Positions 43,183-51,673 of a stretch of DNA of 64,000 nt are shown here, piece by piece. Below the pieces are notes generated by a model that ran no database searches, was not told where the DNA came from, and saw only the letters and a list, made by a program, of their open reading frames with translations. The position numbers were made by a program, and so were the translations under genes. How positions within the stretch are numbered: position 1 is the stretch's first letter; each line of letters begins with the position of its first letter. Origin of the DNA: JANQIO01 sp965601975 (GTDB lineage Bacteria > Pseudomonadota > Gammaproteobacteria > Pseudomonadales > Halieaceae); NCBI GenBank assembly GCA_965601975.1, contig OZ271856.1, positions 3,224,001 through 3,288,000 on the forward strand. Reading direction: 5' to 3'.

Positions 43183-43968
43183 CTAGTCGGCGAGAATTCG
43201 CGCGAGATGCTGGCGCTTTTCCGCGTCAAAGTCCAGCGCACTGTCCATGTAACTGTGCACGTCGCCGTGACGCTCGCCAATAAGTTGCAGTGCACCGCCC
43301 AGGTACTCGCGCTCTACCTGCATCAGCCGGCGCAGGGCATCGCCCGTCAACGCTTTGGCCGAGCCGAACATTTCCATCACGCCATCCACCAGCCCTTCCA
43401 CGTAGTTCGCAGTGATGTGATTGGTGGCGAGGTAGTCGTGCATCACGGTGTCCTCGTCTGCACCCAGGGCAAAGAGCGTCATCGCGGCGGCATAGCCCGC
43501 CCTGTCCTTGCCGGCGGAGCAGTGGAATACAATCGGATAGCGTTCCTCTTCGAGCAGCAGGTGCAGGAAGTCGCTGAAGACCTGGCTGAAGATCTCCACG
43601 AACTGCCGGTTGGCCATGCGCAGGAAATTCATGGCGTCATCGGGGCCCATCTCGCCCCGCTCCAGGCTGCGGCGCAGCGTGACCACGTCGGCAGCCTCGG
43701 CGCTGACCGGCAGCCACACATGCTCCACCGCGGGATTGTCGACGCGATCGAGCACCTCGTCCCGCTCTTCACGCCGGCGCAGGTCGATCACCGTGCGCAC
43801 ACCGATCTCGTCCAGCAGTTCCTGGTCGACGTCGGTCAGTCGCCCCAGGTGATCAGAGCGGAACAGGCGCCCTTCCCGCACCTTGCGGCCGCCTTCCAGG
43901 GGGTAGCCGCCCATATCGCGGAAATTGTGTGCGCCCTCGAAATCGAGCTTGAGAGGTAGATGATCCAT
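43183..43968 (-). CDS. tyrosine-protein phosphatase (Y_phosphatase3 type)
   Basis: A 261-residue dual-specificity-like phosphatase. The P loop is HCSAGKDRAGYA with nucleophile Cys150 and Arg156, the CX5R signature. The N-terminal FEGAHNFRDMGGYPLEGGRKVR and LFRSDHLGRLTD segments are typical of the bacterial family with mycobacterial PtpB. It removes phosphate from tyrosine or phosphoinositide-like substrates and has no signal peptide. The stop is 18 bp from the DUF885 start on the same strand, so they may be cotranscribed. No kinase partner is near. Confidence 0.88.
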   Translation of the reverse strand: MDHLPLKLDFEGAHNFRDMGGYPLEGGRKVREGRLFRSDHLGRLTDVDQELLDEIGVRTVIDLRRREERDEVLDRVDNPAVEHVWLPVSAEAADVVTLRRSLERGEMGPDDAMNFLRMANRQFVEIFSQVFSDFLHLLLEEERYPIVFHCSAGKDRAGYAAAMTLFALGADEDTVMHDYLATNHITANYVEGLVDGVMEMFGSAKALTGDALRRLMQVEREYLGGALQLIGERHGDVHSYMDSALDFDAEKRQHLARILAD

Positions 43969-43999
43969 GAAGGTACAGCGTAAGGGGTGAATAGAGTGG

Positions 44000-44058
44000 G
44001 GGGTCAGAGTAAGTCCCTTACTCTGACCCCATCAAGCAAAATATTTTACTCTGACCCC
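44000..44058. repeat. GGGGTCAGAGTAA inverted repeat element
   Basis: GGGGTCAGAGTAAG (44000-44013) is followed by its perfect reverse complement CTTACTCTGACCCC (44017-44030), then a second copy TTTTACTCTGACCCC (44044-44058). The GGGGTCAGA ends match those of the 233-bp element at 27064-27296. It lies just 4 bp beyond the acetoacetate-decarboxylase-like gene. Confidence 0.75.
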
Positions 44059-44061
44059 GAT

Positions 44062-44853
44062 TCAGGCAGCCTCGGAGCTGTCGCTTTCCGGTGCCGGGGC
44101 GCCGTTGAGGCCGGGCCAGCGGGACCCTGAGATGGTATCGGCGAAGGGCAGGAAGCCGTCCGGATCCAGCGGGCCGGCGAGGGTAATCTGCCGGTCGAGG
44201 AATATCGGCCACCACAGGTGAGCAGACACCTGCTCGCGCATGGGCAGCTTGCTGGCCAGCGGGTCCCAGGGGCTGTCGCGCAGGGTCAGGGTGCCGTTCA
44301 CTTTCTCACGGTGCGCGGTGCCGTACTTGCTCATCACGTGCACCACGTGCGGCGGGAAGTCGTACCCGGTGGCGGGGCCGCCGACGCTGACAGCGCGGGA
44401 CACCTTGATCCACCACTCGTTCTGCACCCACTCGTCCTGGGGGTCGGCCTCACCGGTCGACTCGCCCTCGAACTCGACAAAGGTATAGCCCTGGTGCGTA
44501 CAGCGCGCGGCGACCTTGTTCATCATGCGGTAATAGTGGGTCTCGCAGGGATACTTGGGCTGGCCGTTCGTTTCCTGGGAAATGAAAATCGCCGACTCCT
44601 GGTCGATGCCGTAACCCAGGGTGTATTCACCCGCGGTGCCGTTGTAGTCCGCATCCACGGTGGTCACGATGCCGTACTCGGGCACGTCCGGCACCGGGAA
44701 GTTGTAGATGGTCAGGTTCACGTGGGGCTTGGCGCCCGGCTCGATGCCGGGGGGCAGCAGGGCCGCGATCTTGTCGGGGTCGGTGCGGTAGACGATCTTC
44801 AGCATCGGCCAGTTGATGATATCGCCGGTGGGTCCCTGGGGCGCGTTACTCAT
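44062..44853 (-). CDS. acetoacetate decarboxylase family protein
   Basis: A 263-residue protein of the acetoacetate decarboxylase-like fold. Features are LPPGIEPGAKPHVNLTIYNFPVPDV, GEYTLGYGIDQESAIFIS and a C-terminal SAHLWWPIFLDRQITLAGP. Members decarboxylate beta-keto acids or perform related aldol chemistry through a lysine Schiff base; I did not see the classic lysine clearly placed, so the reaction is uncertain. It lies 26 bp downstream of a Rieske oxygenase gene on the same strand and 1 kb from an amidohydrolase, which suggests a catabolic chain ending in a keto acid. The ATG at 44853 follows a GAGGACAAG site. Confidence 0.85.
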   Translation of the reverse strand: MSNAPQGPTGDIINWPMLKIVYRTDPDKIAALLPPGIEPGAKPHVNLTIYNFPVPDVPEYGIVTTVDADYNGTAGEYTLGYGIDQESAIFISQETNGQPKYPCETHYYRMMNKVAARCTHQGYTFVEFEGESTGEADPQDEWVQNEWWIKVSRAVSVGGPATGYDFPPHVVHVMSKYGTAHREKVNGTLTLRDSPWDPLASKLPMREQVSAHLWWPIFLDRQITLAGPLDPDGFLPFADTISGSRWPGLNGAPAPESDSSEAA

Positions 44854-44878
44854 GGGCTTGTCCTCTGGTTATCTTGTT

Positions 44879-45862
44879 TTAGTCCTGCAGGTAGAACTGG
44901 CGTACCCACTTCCGGAACAGCACCAGGGTTTTATCCCCCTGGCAGAACACCGGCTTCTCCCGGTAGATCTTGTGCTCCCAGATCGGGTAGTCGTCGAAAA
45001 TTCCGCTCTTGATGCCTTCCATCACGTCATCCCCGGCCAGGTCGACGATCTCCTTGCGCACGGTCAGCGTCCAGCGCATATGTGTCTCGTTGAGCTTGGT
45101 GGGCTGCGCGGTGGAATACACCAGCATCTCCGCACCCGGCCCGTAGTGGGTGCGCACAATGGCGAGGCCCGGGTTGTGGACGACCGCCGTCAGCGTGTTC
45201 GCGGGGCTGCGGTCGGTGGCCTCGGCCTCCGCCACCAGGGTCAGCACCCGGCCGTCGTCGGCGATGGTCACCTCGTTGGGCGGCGTGTTCTGCTGGCGGT
45301 GTACGTACTGGAAGTGTTCCGGGTCGCACACGTTCTCGGCAATGTTCTGCACGTGGTTGGGAATGGTGAACTCCCAATGCTGGGGTTCGCTCCATTCCTC
45401 ATCGGACAGTTCCGGCACCTCGGGCAATTCAAAGGTCGGCGCCTCGCCGGCCGGGTGGTACCAGACCATGATGTCGCCGTTGGTCTCATTGACGTGCCAG
45501 CTGCGCACCTTCGCCCGCTCGGGAATGCTGTCGCAGTAGGGAATCTCGGTGCAGTTGCCGTCGCGGCCGAAGACCCAGCCGTGAAAGGGGCAGCGGATGC
45601 CGTCGCCAATCACGCGACCGCCGTGGCCCAGGTGCGCGCCCAGGTGCGGGCAGAACGCGTCCAGCACCACTGCCTCCCCCTCGCGGGTCCGGTACAACAC
45701 CAGCTCGCGGTCGAAGGCATAGATGGGCTTCACTTCGCCCTTCGCCAGGTTGTGGGCTCGCTCGACGGAGTACCAGCCAATGGGGAATGGCAGCTGGGTC
45801 TGGTCCTTGGACTCGCAGTCGCCCAGCAGCTCGGTGTTTACGGGTTCAGCAACACTGTTCAT
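44879..45862 (-). CDS. Rieske 2Fe-2S aromatic-ring-hydroxylating oxygenase, alpha subunit
   Basis: A 327-residue oxygenase. The Rieske cluster ligands are Cys71-x-His73 (CPHLGAHLG) and Cys91-x2-His94 (CPFHGWVFG). The catalytic mononuclear iron site is in the segment HVQNIAENVCDPEHFQYVH, with His183 and His188. Its single-chain layout, with C-terminal domain, resembles the KshA/steroid or terpenoid type rather than two-subunit dioxygenases. It would hydroxylate or demethylate a cyclic substrate using electrons from a reductase not found nearby. It is 26 bp upstream of the acetoacetate-decarboxylase gene and 15 bp downstream of an amidohydrolase, so the three form an operon. Confidence 0.92.
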   Translation of the reverse strand: MNSVAEPVNTELLGDCESKDQTQLPFPIGWYSVERAHNLAKGEVKPIYAFDRELVLYRTREGEAVVLDAFCPHLGAHLGHGGRVIGDGIRCPFHGWVFGRDGNCTEIPYCDSIPERAKVRSWHVNETNGDIMVWYHPAGEAPTFELPEVPELSDEEWSEPQHWEFTIPNHVQNIAENVCDPEHFQYVHRQQNTPPNEVTIADDGRVLTLVAEAEATDRSPANTLTAVVHNPGLAIVRTHYGPGAEMLVYSTAQPTKLNETHMRWTLTVRKEIVDLAGDDVMEGIKSGIFDDYPIWEHKIYREKPVFCQGDKTLVLFRKWVRQFYLQD

Positions 45863-45877
45863 AGTTCGTCTCCGTCC

Positions 45878-47089
45878 CTATTGAAATCGGCTGGCTTCGG
45901 GCCCGATGCGATCGGCAATCCCCTGCAGTTCCGCTTCGTCCAATCCGTAGAAATTGACGGCATTGCGGCCGAGGATGGCGGCCACGTCGTCTTCCGGGAA
46001 GCCCTTGAACACATCGTCGAGGATCGACTCGGTCTGGGGCCAGGTACCCTCGGGATGCGGGAAGTCGCTGCCCCACATCATCCGGTCGACGCCCACCTCC
46101 TCGCGCACTTCCATATCCGCCCGCGGGATGCAGGAGGCGCCGACGCCGATATTGCGCTTGAAGTAGTCGCTGGGCTTCATGGACAGGTGGCTGCGGAAGT
46201 CGCCCAGCTTCGCCGAGTGATGCACGTCGGTGTAATTGTGGTCCAGCATGCGCAGCCAGCTGGGCAGCATCCAGGTGGTGCCGCCTTCAGTGATCACCGC
46301 CTTGAGTTTCGGGAAGCGTTCGAACACGCCGCCCCAGATCATGAAGCTGAGGGGGCGGTACAGCCACCACATCACCTCGGACACATAGATACCCATCGCA
46401 CCCACATGGTCGTCGGCAGATTCCTCGGGCCATCCCGTGCCAAAGTAATCTGACATTGGACCGGGACCCGAGTGGAAGTGGATGATAATGCCCAGGTCCT
46501 CACAGGCGGCCCAGAACGGGTCGTACTTGGTGTGGTTGTAGCCGGGGAAGTCGTTGGTCATGGAAGGAATCATCACGGCGCGGAAGCCCTGCTCCGCGCA
46601 CCAGCGCACCTTCTCTACCGCCTCATCCACGTCCCACAGCAGCGGGATGATCGCCACACCGATGTGCCGCGCGGGATTGTTGGCGCACAGTTCCGCCAGC
46701 CAGCGATTGTGGGCCATGGCGCCCGCCCACTGCAGCTCCGGCACGATGTCCTTGGTGGGCAGGGACAGGCCCGCGCCGAACGGCGGGGTGTTGGTTTCGG
46801 TAATACCGTCGACGAAGATGACCTCGGCAGCGATGCCGTCCTTGTCCAGCATCCGAACGCGCTCGTCGTAGTCCCAGGCGCCCGTCAGCTCTTGCTCGAT
46901 GCCCTGGCGCCACTCGTCGTTGATCTCCTTGATCAGGAAACTGGCCTCGGCCTTCCTGGTCATCTCGACCTGGATGGGCACGGCCATGTCCATCATTTCG
47001 TGATACTTCTCGTCCAGGTAGGGCTTGTAGTCCCAGATCGGCAAACCGGCGTGGCAGTCGGATGAGACGACAATCAAACGTTCGGACAT
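45878..47089 (-). CDS. amidohydrolase family (TIM barrel) protein
   Basis: A 403-residue metal-dependent amidohydrolase of the ACMSD/2-hydroxymuconate decarboxylase-like group. Metal ligands are visible in SSDCHAGLP at the first strand, in IIIHFHSGPGP, and in WGSDFPHPEGTWP near the C-terminus, with the ITEGGTTWM strand between. Members decarboxylate or hydrolyse ring-cleavage products. It lies 15 bp upstream of the Rieske gene on the same strand, so it is first in the amidohydrolase-Rieske-decarboxylase operon, and diverges from a TetR regulator with 124 bp between them. The start ATG at 47089 has AGAGGTTAACCC upstream, a weak site. Confidence 0.9.
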   Translation of the reverse strand: MSERLIVVSSDCHAGLPIWDYKPYLDEKYHEMMDMAVPIQVEMTRKAEASFLIKEINDEWRQGIEQELTGAWDYDERVRMLDKDGIAAEVIFVDGITETNTPPFGAGLSLPTKDIVPELQWAGAMAHNRWLAELCANNPARHIGVAIIPLLWDVDEAVEKVRWCAEQGFRAVMIPSMTNDFPGYNHTKYDPFWAACEDLGIIIHFHSGPGPMSDYFGTGWPEESADDHVGAMGIYVSEVMWWLYRPLSFMIWGGVFERFPKLKAVITEGGTTWMLPSWLRMLDHNYTDVHHSAKLGDFRSHLSMKPSDYFKRNIGVGASCIPRADMEVREEVGVDRMMWGSDFPHPEGTWPQTESILDDVFKGFPEDDVAAILGRNAVNFYGLDEAELQGIADRIGPEASRFQ

Positions 47090-47213
47090 GGGTTAACCTC
47101 TTGAAATACTGACAGTTTTCGACTTTTTGCGGGCTCCAGGGTGAAGAAATATTGCTTTCACACTTGAGCATTCTTGCACAGTTGTATACTTTTATAGTCT
47201 ATCGACACGACAG

Positions 47214-47867
47214 ATGCAACAGGCACACCCCTGCGCTATGGAAGCGACTGACAATCTGGACTCCGCCGTCCAACAGCCCGGGCGGCGAGAAAAGCGCAAG
47301 CAGGAGATTCGAGACCGCATCGAACAGGCCGCCTATCGGCTGTTCAAGGAGCACGGCATCGATGAGGTCAGCATCGAACAGATCTGTGAGGGTGCCGACG
47401 TGGCGCGCCGCACGTTCTATGGCCACTACCCCAACAAGCAGGCGCTGCTGCAGGCCCTGAGCCGGAGCCGGGTCCAGTTCACCGCAGACGATATGATGCA
47501 GCGCATCATGGCGGAGCAGGCTGACACCCCGTCACGGGTATCGGCCATGATCAGCTACATGGAAGACAATCTGGCCGGCTACACGGCCATCGACCGGGCA
47601 CTGATCGTCCTCGCTCCGGGCTCGCTGGAGGACGACAACCATCTGCGGGAGGTCAGCGATTCCTTACGGGATCACCTGGCCAGGATGTTTGCCCGTGGCC
47701 AGGCGGAGGGAGATACCAACAGGGCCTTCAGCCCGGACCTGCTGGCAGACATGGTGGTAGGCACCACCAACACCCTGATCGTGAACTGGGCGCTGGACCC
47801 GAACTACCCCATCGGCGGAAAACTCGAAGAGGCCCGTGACCTCTTCGCATCTGTAGTTCGCGCCTGA
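47214..47867 (+). CDS. TetR family transcriptional regulator
   Basis: A 217-residue TetR-type repressor. The N-terminal helix-turn-helix reads RIEQAAYRLFKEHGIDEVSIEQICEGADVARRTFYGHYPNKQALL, with the TetR recognition helix. The ligand domain is all helical. An ATG nine codons later (47238) is an alternative start. It diverges from the amidohydrolase-Rieske operon across 124 bp, the usual geometry for TetR control of the neighbouring catabolic genes. No unambiguous palindrome was found in the gap, so the operator is open. The convergent gene at 47880 begins close to its stop (12 bp). Confidence 0.9.
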   Translation: MQQAHPCAMEATDNLDSAVQQPGRREKRKQEIRDRIEQAAYRLFKEHGIDEVSIEQICEGADVARRTFYGHYPNKQALLQALSRSRVQFTADDMMQRIMAEQADTPSRVSAMISYMEDNLAGYTAIDRALIVLAPGSLEDDNHLREVSDSLRDHLARMFARGQAEGDTNRAFSPDLLADMVVGTTNTLIVNWALDPNYPIGGKLEEARDLFASVVRA

Positions 47868-47879
47868 CTGCCCCCTTGA

Positions 47880-48194
47880 TCAATCCCGCGGCGGCAGGCC
47901 GTGGAGCATGGTGAGAAATTCCAGGTTGGTACCCGCACGGCGATGTTCGGACAGTGCCTGGTAGTCGGGGTCGTTGTACCAGGCCGTCGCGGCTTCGGCG
48001 TTCGGGAACTTGAACAGCACCATCCTGCCGGTGCGCGGCGCCGAGCCCTCAAACGTGACCGTGTTGTCGTCGAAGGTAAAGAACTCACCCCCGTGCTTCT
48101 TCAAGATCGGAAAGAAGCCTTTTTCATACAGGCGGTAGGTGTCTGCATCGTGAACCTGGAAATTCGCGACCACGTAAGCGGGAGCGTCGGCCAT
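47880..48194 (-). CDS. DUF1330 domain-containing protein
   Basis: A 104-residue protein of the DUF1330 (dimeric alpha+beta barrel) family. The start AYVVANFQVHDADTYRLYEKGF and the end EFLTMLHGLPP are typical, as is the segment RMVLFKFPNAEAATAWYNDPDYQALSEHR. Members resemble antibiotic-biosynthesis monooxygenases and are often encoded next to degradative enzymes. It follows the haloalkane dehalogenase by 53 bp on the same strand, giving a TetR-dehalogenase-DUF1330 operon. The exact role is unknown, possibly oxidation or stabilisation of a reactive intermediate. Confidence 0.85.
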   Translation of the reverse strand: MADAPAYVVANFQVHDADTYRLYEKGFFPILKKHGGEFFTFDDNTVTFEGSAPRTGRMVLFKFPNAEAATAWYNDPDYQALSEHRRAGTNLEFLTMLHGLPPRD

Positions 48195-48247
48195 GTTGTT
48201 GTACTCCTGTGTTATGAGTGTCCGTGCGACGGCGACCTGCGCTGCCG

Positions 48248-49129
48248 CTAGAGTGTTTTCATCCAGTGCGCCACGGCTTCACCGATCTCATCCGGTGAAT
48301 CCTCCTGCACGAAGTGCGCGCCCTTCACCGTGACTTCGACCTGGTTGGGCCAGCTCCGGCAGTACTCGCGCTGGCGGCCGATCAGTATGGAGCCCGGCTC
48401 GGCGTTGATAAACAGTTTAGGAAGATGATCGGTAGTCTCCAGCCACTTTCCGTAGCTGGCCACCAACTCCACCATGTTCGCAGGCTCACCAGAGATAGGA
48501 ATCTGCCGCGGCCAATTCAATGTGGGCTGCCGGTCTTCGGGTTTCTCGAAAGGCGCGCGGTATGCCGCCATCTCCTCCTCGGTCAGGTCGCGAACGATCG
48601 CGGAGGGCAAGATTGCCTCGATAAACATGTTGCGCTCCAGGATCAGCTCCTCGCCCTTGGGTGAGCGGAAGCCCTGGAAGGCGCCGCGGGCGCCTTCCGG
48701 CCAGTCATCCCAGTCGATGGGCATGACAATGCCTTCCATGTAGGCGATACCGCGCACCGCCTGGGCATGGTTCTGCGCCCAGTGAAAGCCAAGCGCGCTG
48801 CCCCAGTCGTGAATCACCAGGGTCACCTTGTCGGTGACGCCAAGCGCTTCCAGCAGGCCGGCCAGGTATTCGTAGACCACCGCAAACGTGTAGCGGTCGG
48901 GACCGTCTTCGACCGGCAGCTTCTCGGAGTCGCCCTGGCCGATCAGGTCGGGGACGATGACGCGACCGCTGTCGAGCAGGTGGGGGGTCACGTTGCGCCA
49001 TAAATAGGACGAGGTCGGGTTGCCGTGAAGCAGCACGATGGGGTCACCCTCGCCCTCCTCCACGTAGGCAATGCGCTTGCCGTTCACATCCTGGAATTTC
49101 TTCTGGTAGGGCATATCTGCTGAAATCAT
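48248..49129 (-). CDS. dhaA: haloalkane dehalogenase (HLD-II type)
   Basis: A 293-residue alpha/beta hydrolase that replaces a halogen on an alkyl carbon with hydroxyl. Catalytic residues fit the second subfamily: nucleophile Asp108 in VIHDWGSALGFHWA, acid Glu132 (YMEGIVMP), and base His272 (GAHFVQEDSPDEIG). The halide-stabilising pair is Asn37 (HGNPTSSYLWRN) and Trp109. Length and motif order match DhaA/LinB/DmbA enzymes. The cap domain spans about 140-220. It is encoded between a TetR repressor gene (20 bp upstream) and a DUF1330 gene. Its natural substrate in marine bacteria is usually unknown. Confidence 0.93.
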   Translation of the reverse strand: MISADMPYQKKFQDVNGKRIAYVEEGEGDPIVLLHGNPTSSYLWRNVTPHLLDSGRVIVPDLIGQGDSEKLPVEDGPDRYTFAVVYEYLAGLLEALGVTDKVTLVIHDWGSALGFHWAQNHAQAVRGIAYMEGIVMPIDWDDWPEGARGAFQGFRSPKGEELILERNMFIEAILPSAIVRDLTEEEMAAYRAPFEKPEDRQPTLNWPRQIPISGEPANMVELVASYGKWLETTDHLPKLFINAEPGSILIGRQREYCRSWPNQVEVTVKGAHFVQEDSPDEIGEAVAHWMKTL

Positions 49130-49148
49130 TGTTGCACCTTGGAGCGCG

Positions 49149-49742
49149 TCAGGCAGCCTGCGGCAGCCCGACCATGGGTAATGATGAGTTGATCAGTTCG
49201 GCAAGTTCGCGCCGGCTCTTGCCCTGGCGGCTCGCCACCCGTAAACCCTGGTTCAGCAGCATCAGGTGGCGCGCCAACGCTGCGGGATCAGACCTGGCCG
49301 GGAGCTCGCCAGCGCGCCGTGCGTCGCGCAGGCATTGCTCGAAGCCTTGTTCGATGGTGTCTAGGTGGGCGCTTGCGACACTACTGAGCTCGTCGTCGAC
49401 GTCGGCCAGTTCCAACACCGTATTTACCATCATGCATCCGCGGCGAGTGCGACGGGCGGGAACACCCAGCATGGTGTGGCGAAAGAACTCGGTCACGGCG
49501 CGGTGTGCACCGTAGCGCTCGCGGCATTCCTCCAGAATCGCCGCGGTCCTCTTCCGGAACAGGGCCAACACCTCAATAAAGAGAGAGCGCTTGTCTCCAT
49601 AAGCAGCATAGAAGCTGCTGCGGCTGATCTGCATGGCGTGCAGGAGCTGGCTGAGCGATGTTGCGGTATAGCCCTGTTGCCAGAACAGGCGCAGGGCCGA
49701 ATCCAGTGCGGCATCGCGGTCGAATTCGAGCGGTCGAGCCAT
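49149..49742 (-). CDS. TetR family transcriptional regulator, NemR/AcuR-like
   Basis: A 197-residue TetR regulator. The helix-turn-helix segment is FDRDAALDSALRLFWQQGYTATSLSQLLHAMQISRSSFYAAYGDKRSLF, typical of the TetR_C_16-like branch that senses electrophiles with cysteines; here a cysteine is found in RRGCMMVNTVLELADV near 102, matching NemR/AcuR-type proteins. It precedes the dehalogenase gene by 20 bp and should regulate it. A palindromic site lies directly upstream at 49769-49786, so autoregulation is likely. The ligand could be a reactive halogenated or unsaturated compound. Confidence 0.88.
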   Translation of the reverse strand: MARPLEFDRDAALDSALRLFWQQGYTATSLSQLLHAMQISRSSFYAAYGDKRSLFIEVLALFRKRTAAILEECRERYGAHRAVTEFFRHTMLGVPARRTRRGCMMVNTVLELADVDDELSSVASAHLDTIEQGFEQCLRDARRAGELPARSDPAALARHLMLLNQGLRVASRQGKSRRELAELINSSLPMVGLPQAA

Positions 49743-49768
49743 GGCGTCTCTCGTGAGGGAGCGCCATT

Positions 49769-49786
49769 ATGGACCGATTAGTCCAT
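49769..49786. promoter_or_regulatory. TetR operator candidate upstream of the dehalogenase operon
   Basis: ATGGAC-CGATTA-GTCCAT is an 18-bp inverted repeat (6-bp arms, 6-bp spacer) 27 bp before the TetR start. It resembles the GACC-N-GGTC operators of NemR/AcuR-type repressors. Confidence 0.6.
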
Positions 49787-49824
49787 TAAATGCAACAGAA
49801 TGTCGACGTGCGACTCTGGTGGAA

Positions 49825-49851
49825 ACAAAAACGGCGCCCTCAGGCGCCGTT
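49825..49851 (-). terminator. Rho-independent terminator of the H1-like gene
   Basis: AACGGCGCC (49830-49838) pairs with GGCGCCGTT (49843-49851); read on the minus strand, a T-rich tract (TTTTTG) follows. It lies 25 bp after the stop. Confidence 0.85.
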
Positions 49852-49875
49852 ATCATAAAGTTTGTGCGATCAGGC

Positions 49876-50622
49876 TCAGGCGGCTTTCCGCTTTGGCCTG
49901 GCTTTCTTCGGAGCGGCTTTCCGCTTGGGAGCTGCCTTTTTCTTGGCGGCTGCTTTCTTTTTCGGAGCTGCCTTACGCTTCGGAGCTGCCTTCTTCTTGG
50001 CCGCTGCCTTACGCTTGGGAGCTGCCTTCTTCTTGGCCGCTGCCTTACGCTTGGGAGCTGCCTTCTTCTTGGCGGCTGCCTTGCGCTTCGGAGCTGCCTT
50101 CTTCCTGGCGGCTGCTTTCTTCTTCTTGGGAGCAGCTTTCTTCTTCGCCGCAGCCTTCTTCTTGGCAGCAGGTTTCTTCTTCGCAGCTTTCTTCGCCGCA
50201 GATTTCTGGCGACGCGCCGACTGACGCGCTGCTGCCTTCTCTACCATCTCCGCAGCACGATCGGCCGCACGGGCCTTACGCTCTTCGAGGATGGCATCGG
50301 CCTTGATCGGCAGAAGACGCTCGACTGCATCGGCGACTACTTTCGCAATTTCCATTGTCGCATCGCGCATTGCGGCTGCCTGCTTCATCAGCTGGTCAAC
50401 CTGCTTGCGGTTCTCAGTCGTCGGGCGCCTCGCCAGTGACGCACGCGCTCGCTTGAGTCGATTGTTTGCAGCTTTCTGCTTCTTGCGCGCTGCCTGCAAT
50501 TCCCTCTTGCCTTGCTTTACTGCTTTTTCTGCTTCAGCCAACAGACGAGTGCGCATTTTGTTTACTTCTTTGTTCGCGCGCTCGGCCATTCTTATGGCTT
50601 CTTTCAGTTCTTTCTCCAACAT
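49876..50622 (-). CDS. histone H1-like, lysine/alanine-rich DNA-binding protein (AlgP-like)
   Basis: A 248-residue protein. The first 140 residues form a charged coiled-coil domain (MLEKELKEAIRMAERANKE and RARASLARRPTTENRKQV). The second half is almost purely lysine, alanine and proline with 12-residue repeats of the AAPKRKAAAKKK type; at the DNA level 36-bp units recur between about 49980 and 50090. The composition matches eukaryotic histone H1 tails and Pseudomonas AlgP/AlgR3-like regulators. It should bind DNA non-specifically and compact the nucleoid. The number of repeats may vary between strains through slippage. The start at 50622 has GGAG upstream; a terminator follows the stop. Confidence 0.85.
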   Translation of the reverse strand: MLEKELKEAIRMAERANKEVNKMRTRLLAEAEKAVKQGKRELQAARKKQKAANNRLKRARASLARRPTTENRKQVDQLMKQAAAMRDATMEIAKVVADAVERLLPIKADAILEERKARAADRAAEMVEKAAARQSARRQKSAAKKAAKKKPAAKKKAAAKKKAAPKKKKAAARKKAAPKRKAAAKKKAAPKRKAAAKKKAAPKRKAAAKKKAAPKRKAAPKKKAAAKKKAAPKRKAAPKKARPKRKAA

Positions 50623-50716
50623 CTGTCCGCACTCCGTAATGGGTTTGGTACCGCAGTCACAGTGTAGCCCCATTAAACTCCGAGAAAAAACAGAAATTTT
50701 GCCTTTTGTGAACGGG

Positions 50717-51598
50717 TCAACGCGTCTCGATTATGTCGACAAGACGATCAATTTCGGAAAGTTCTCCCGTCACCGGTGACAGCATCGCCTCTTCACAACC
50801 TGCTGCCTCGAGATTGTCGAGCGCTTCACGCACCGCATCGCGATTGCTTCGGTGCACGCTGTCCGCCATCCACTTCGCGATATCTTCGCCGGCAATCAAC
50901 AAGTACTTGTACACGTAGTCGTAAAGCGTGGGCTGACCGTCATCGGTCAGGGTGTACCAGAAACCCCCTAATTTATAGGGCGAAACGTCGCGACCCGCTT
51001 CCTCCCAGCAGCGCTCGGCCAGCTTCAGCGTGTTCTCGATTTCGTGATGTTCGCCGTTGCCCGACCACGCATACACACCGTCTGCCCAGCGTGAACTGCG
51101 CGCCATACCCTTGGGACCCATCGCGCCGGTAAGAAGGCGCGGGCCATTTTCAGAAGTTGGTTTTGGTCCCACAGGATCCACACCTGTGAAAGGTGGTTGT
51201 TGATTCCAGATGCTGCGAATGGTTTCAACCTGCTCGTCCATGCGCGCATGTCGACCTTTGTACTCCGCGCCGACGGCGCGATAGTCCTGTTCACGGCCAC
51301 CGTAGCCGAGTGTTACCGTGAGTCGACCGCCGCTCAAAATATCCAGCGTGGCAATCTCCTTGGCGGCGCGTACCGCGTTGTGCATCGGCAGCACATACAG
51401 TGACGTGTTGATCTCGACGCGCTCGGTGACGGTAGCGGCGGCGGTCAACAGGATGCGCATGTCCATGGTCGGGCCGATGATGCGCTCGCCGCAGGACAGG
51501 CTGTGGAAAGGTCCCTGGTCGATATGCCGAAACCACGCGTGATAGTCCTCGCGGGTCATGCCGGCTTTCATGTAGGGAAGGCAGAGACCGATTTTCAT
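50717..51598 (-). CDS. LLM class flavin-dependent oxidoreductase
   Basis: A 293-residue luciferase-like oxidoreductase. Features are MKIGLCLPYMKAGMTREDYH, the conserved core VEINTSLYVLPMHNAVRAAKEIATLDILSGGRLTVTLGYGG, and the substrate loop SRWADGVYAWSG. It should be FMN- or F420-dependent and oxidise a hydrophobic or sulfur/nitrogen-containing substrate. It is the last gene of an operon with iron-ADH, P450 and quinone oxidoreductase on the minus strand (51599-55139), separated from the quinone oxidoreductase by 75 bp. This suggests it acts on a product of P450 hydroxylation. The start ATG at 51598 has a weak upstream site. Confidence 0.88.
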   Translation of the reverse strand: MKIGLCLPYMKAGMTREDYHAWFRHIDQGPFHSLSCGERIIGPTMDMRILLTAAATVTERVEINTSLYVLPMHNAVRAAKEIATLDILSGGRLTVTLGYGGREQDYRAVGAEYKGRHARMDEQVETIRSIWNQQPPFTGVDPVGPKPTSENGPRLLTGAMGPKGMARSSRWADGVYAWSGNGEHHEIENTLKLAERCWEEAGRDVSPYKLGGFWYTLTDDGQPTLYDYVYKYLLIAGEDIAKWMADSVHRSNRDAVREALDNLEAAGCEEAMLSPVTGELSEIDRLVDIIETR

Positions 51599-51673
51599 GG
51601 CGCGCTCCAGTCAGGTAGAGCGCTTAAGTGTAGGACGACGGCGCCGCGCAGGCGCCGCCGGTAGTGCGAGTAT

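Noticed and set aside
44813..46453. Long plus-strand frame opposite the Rieske and amidohydrolase genes
   Set aside because: Composition is that of an antisense shadow; conserved motifs are on the minus strand.
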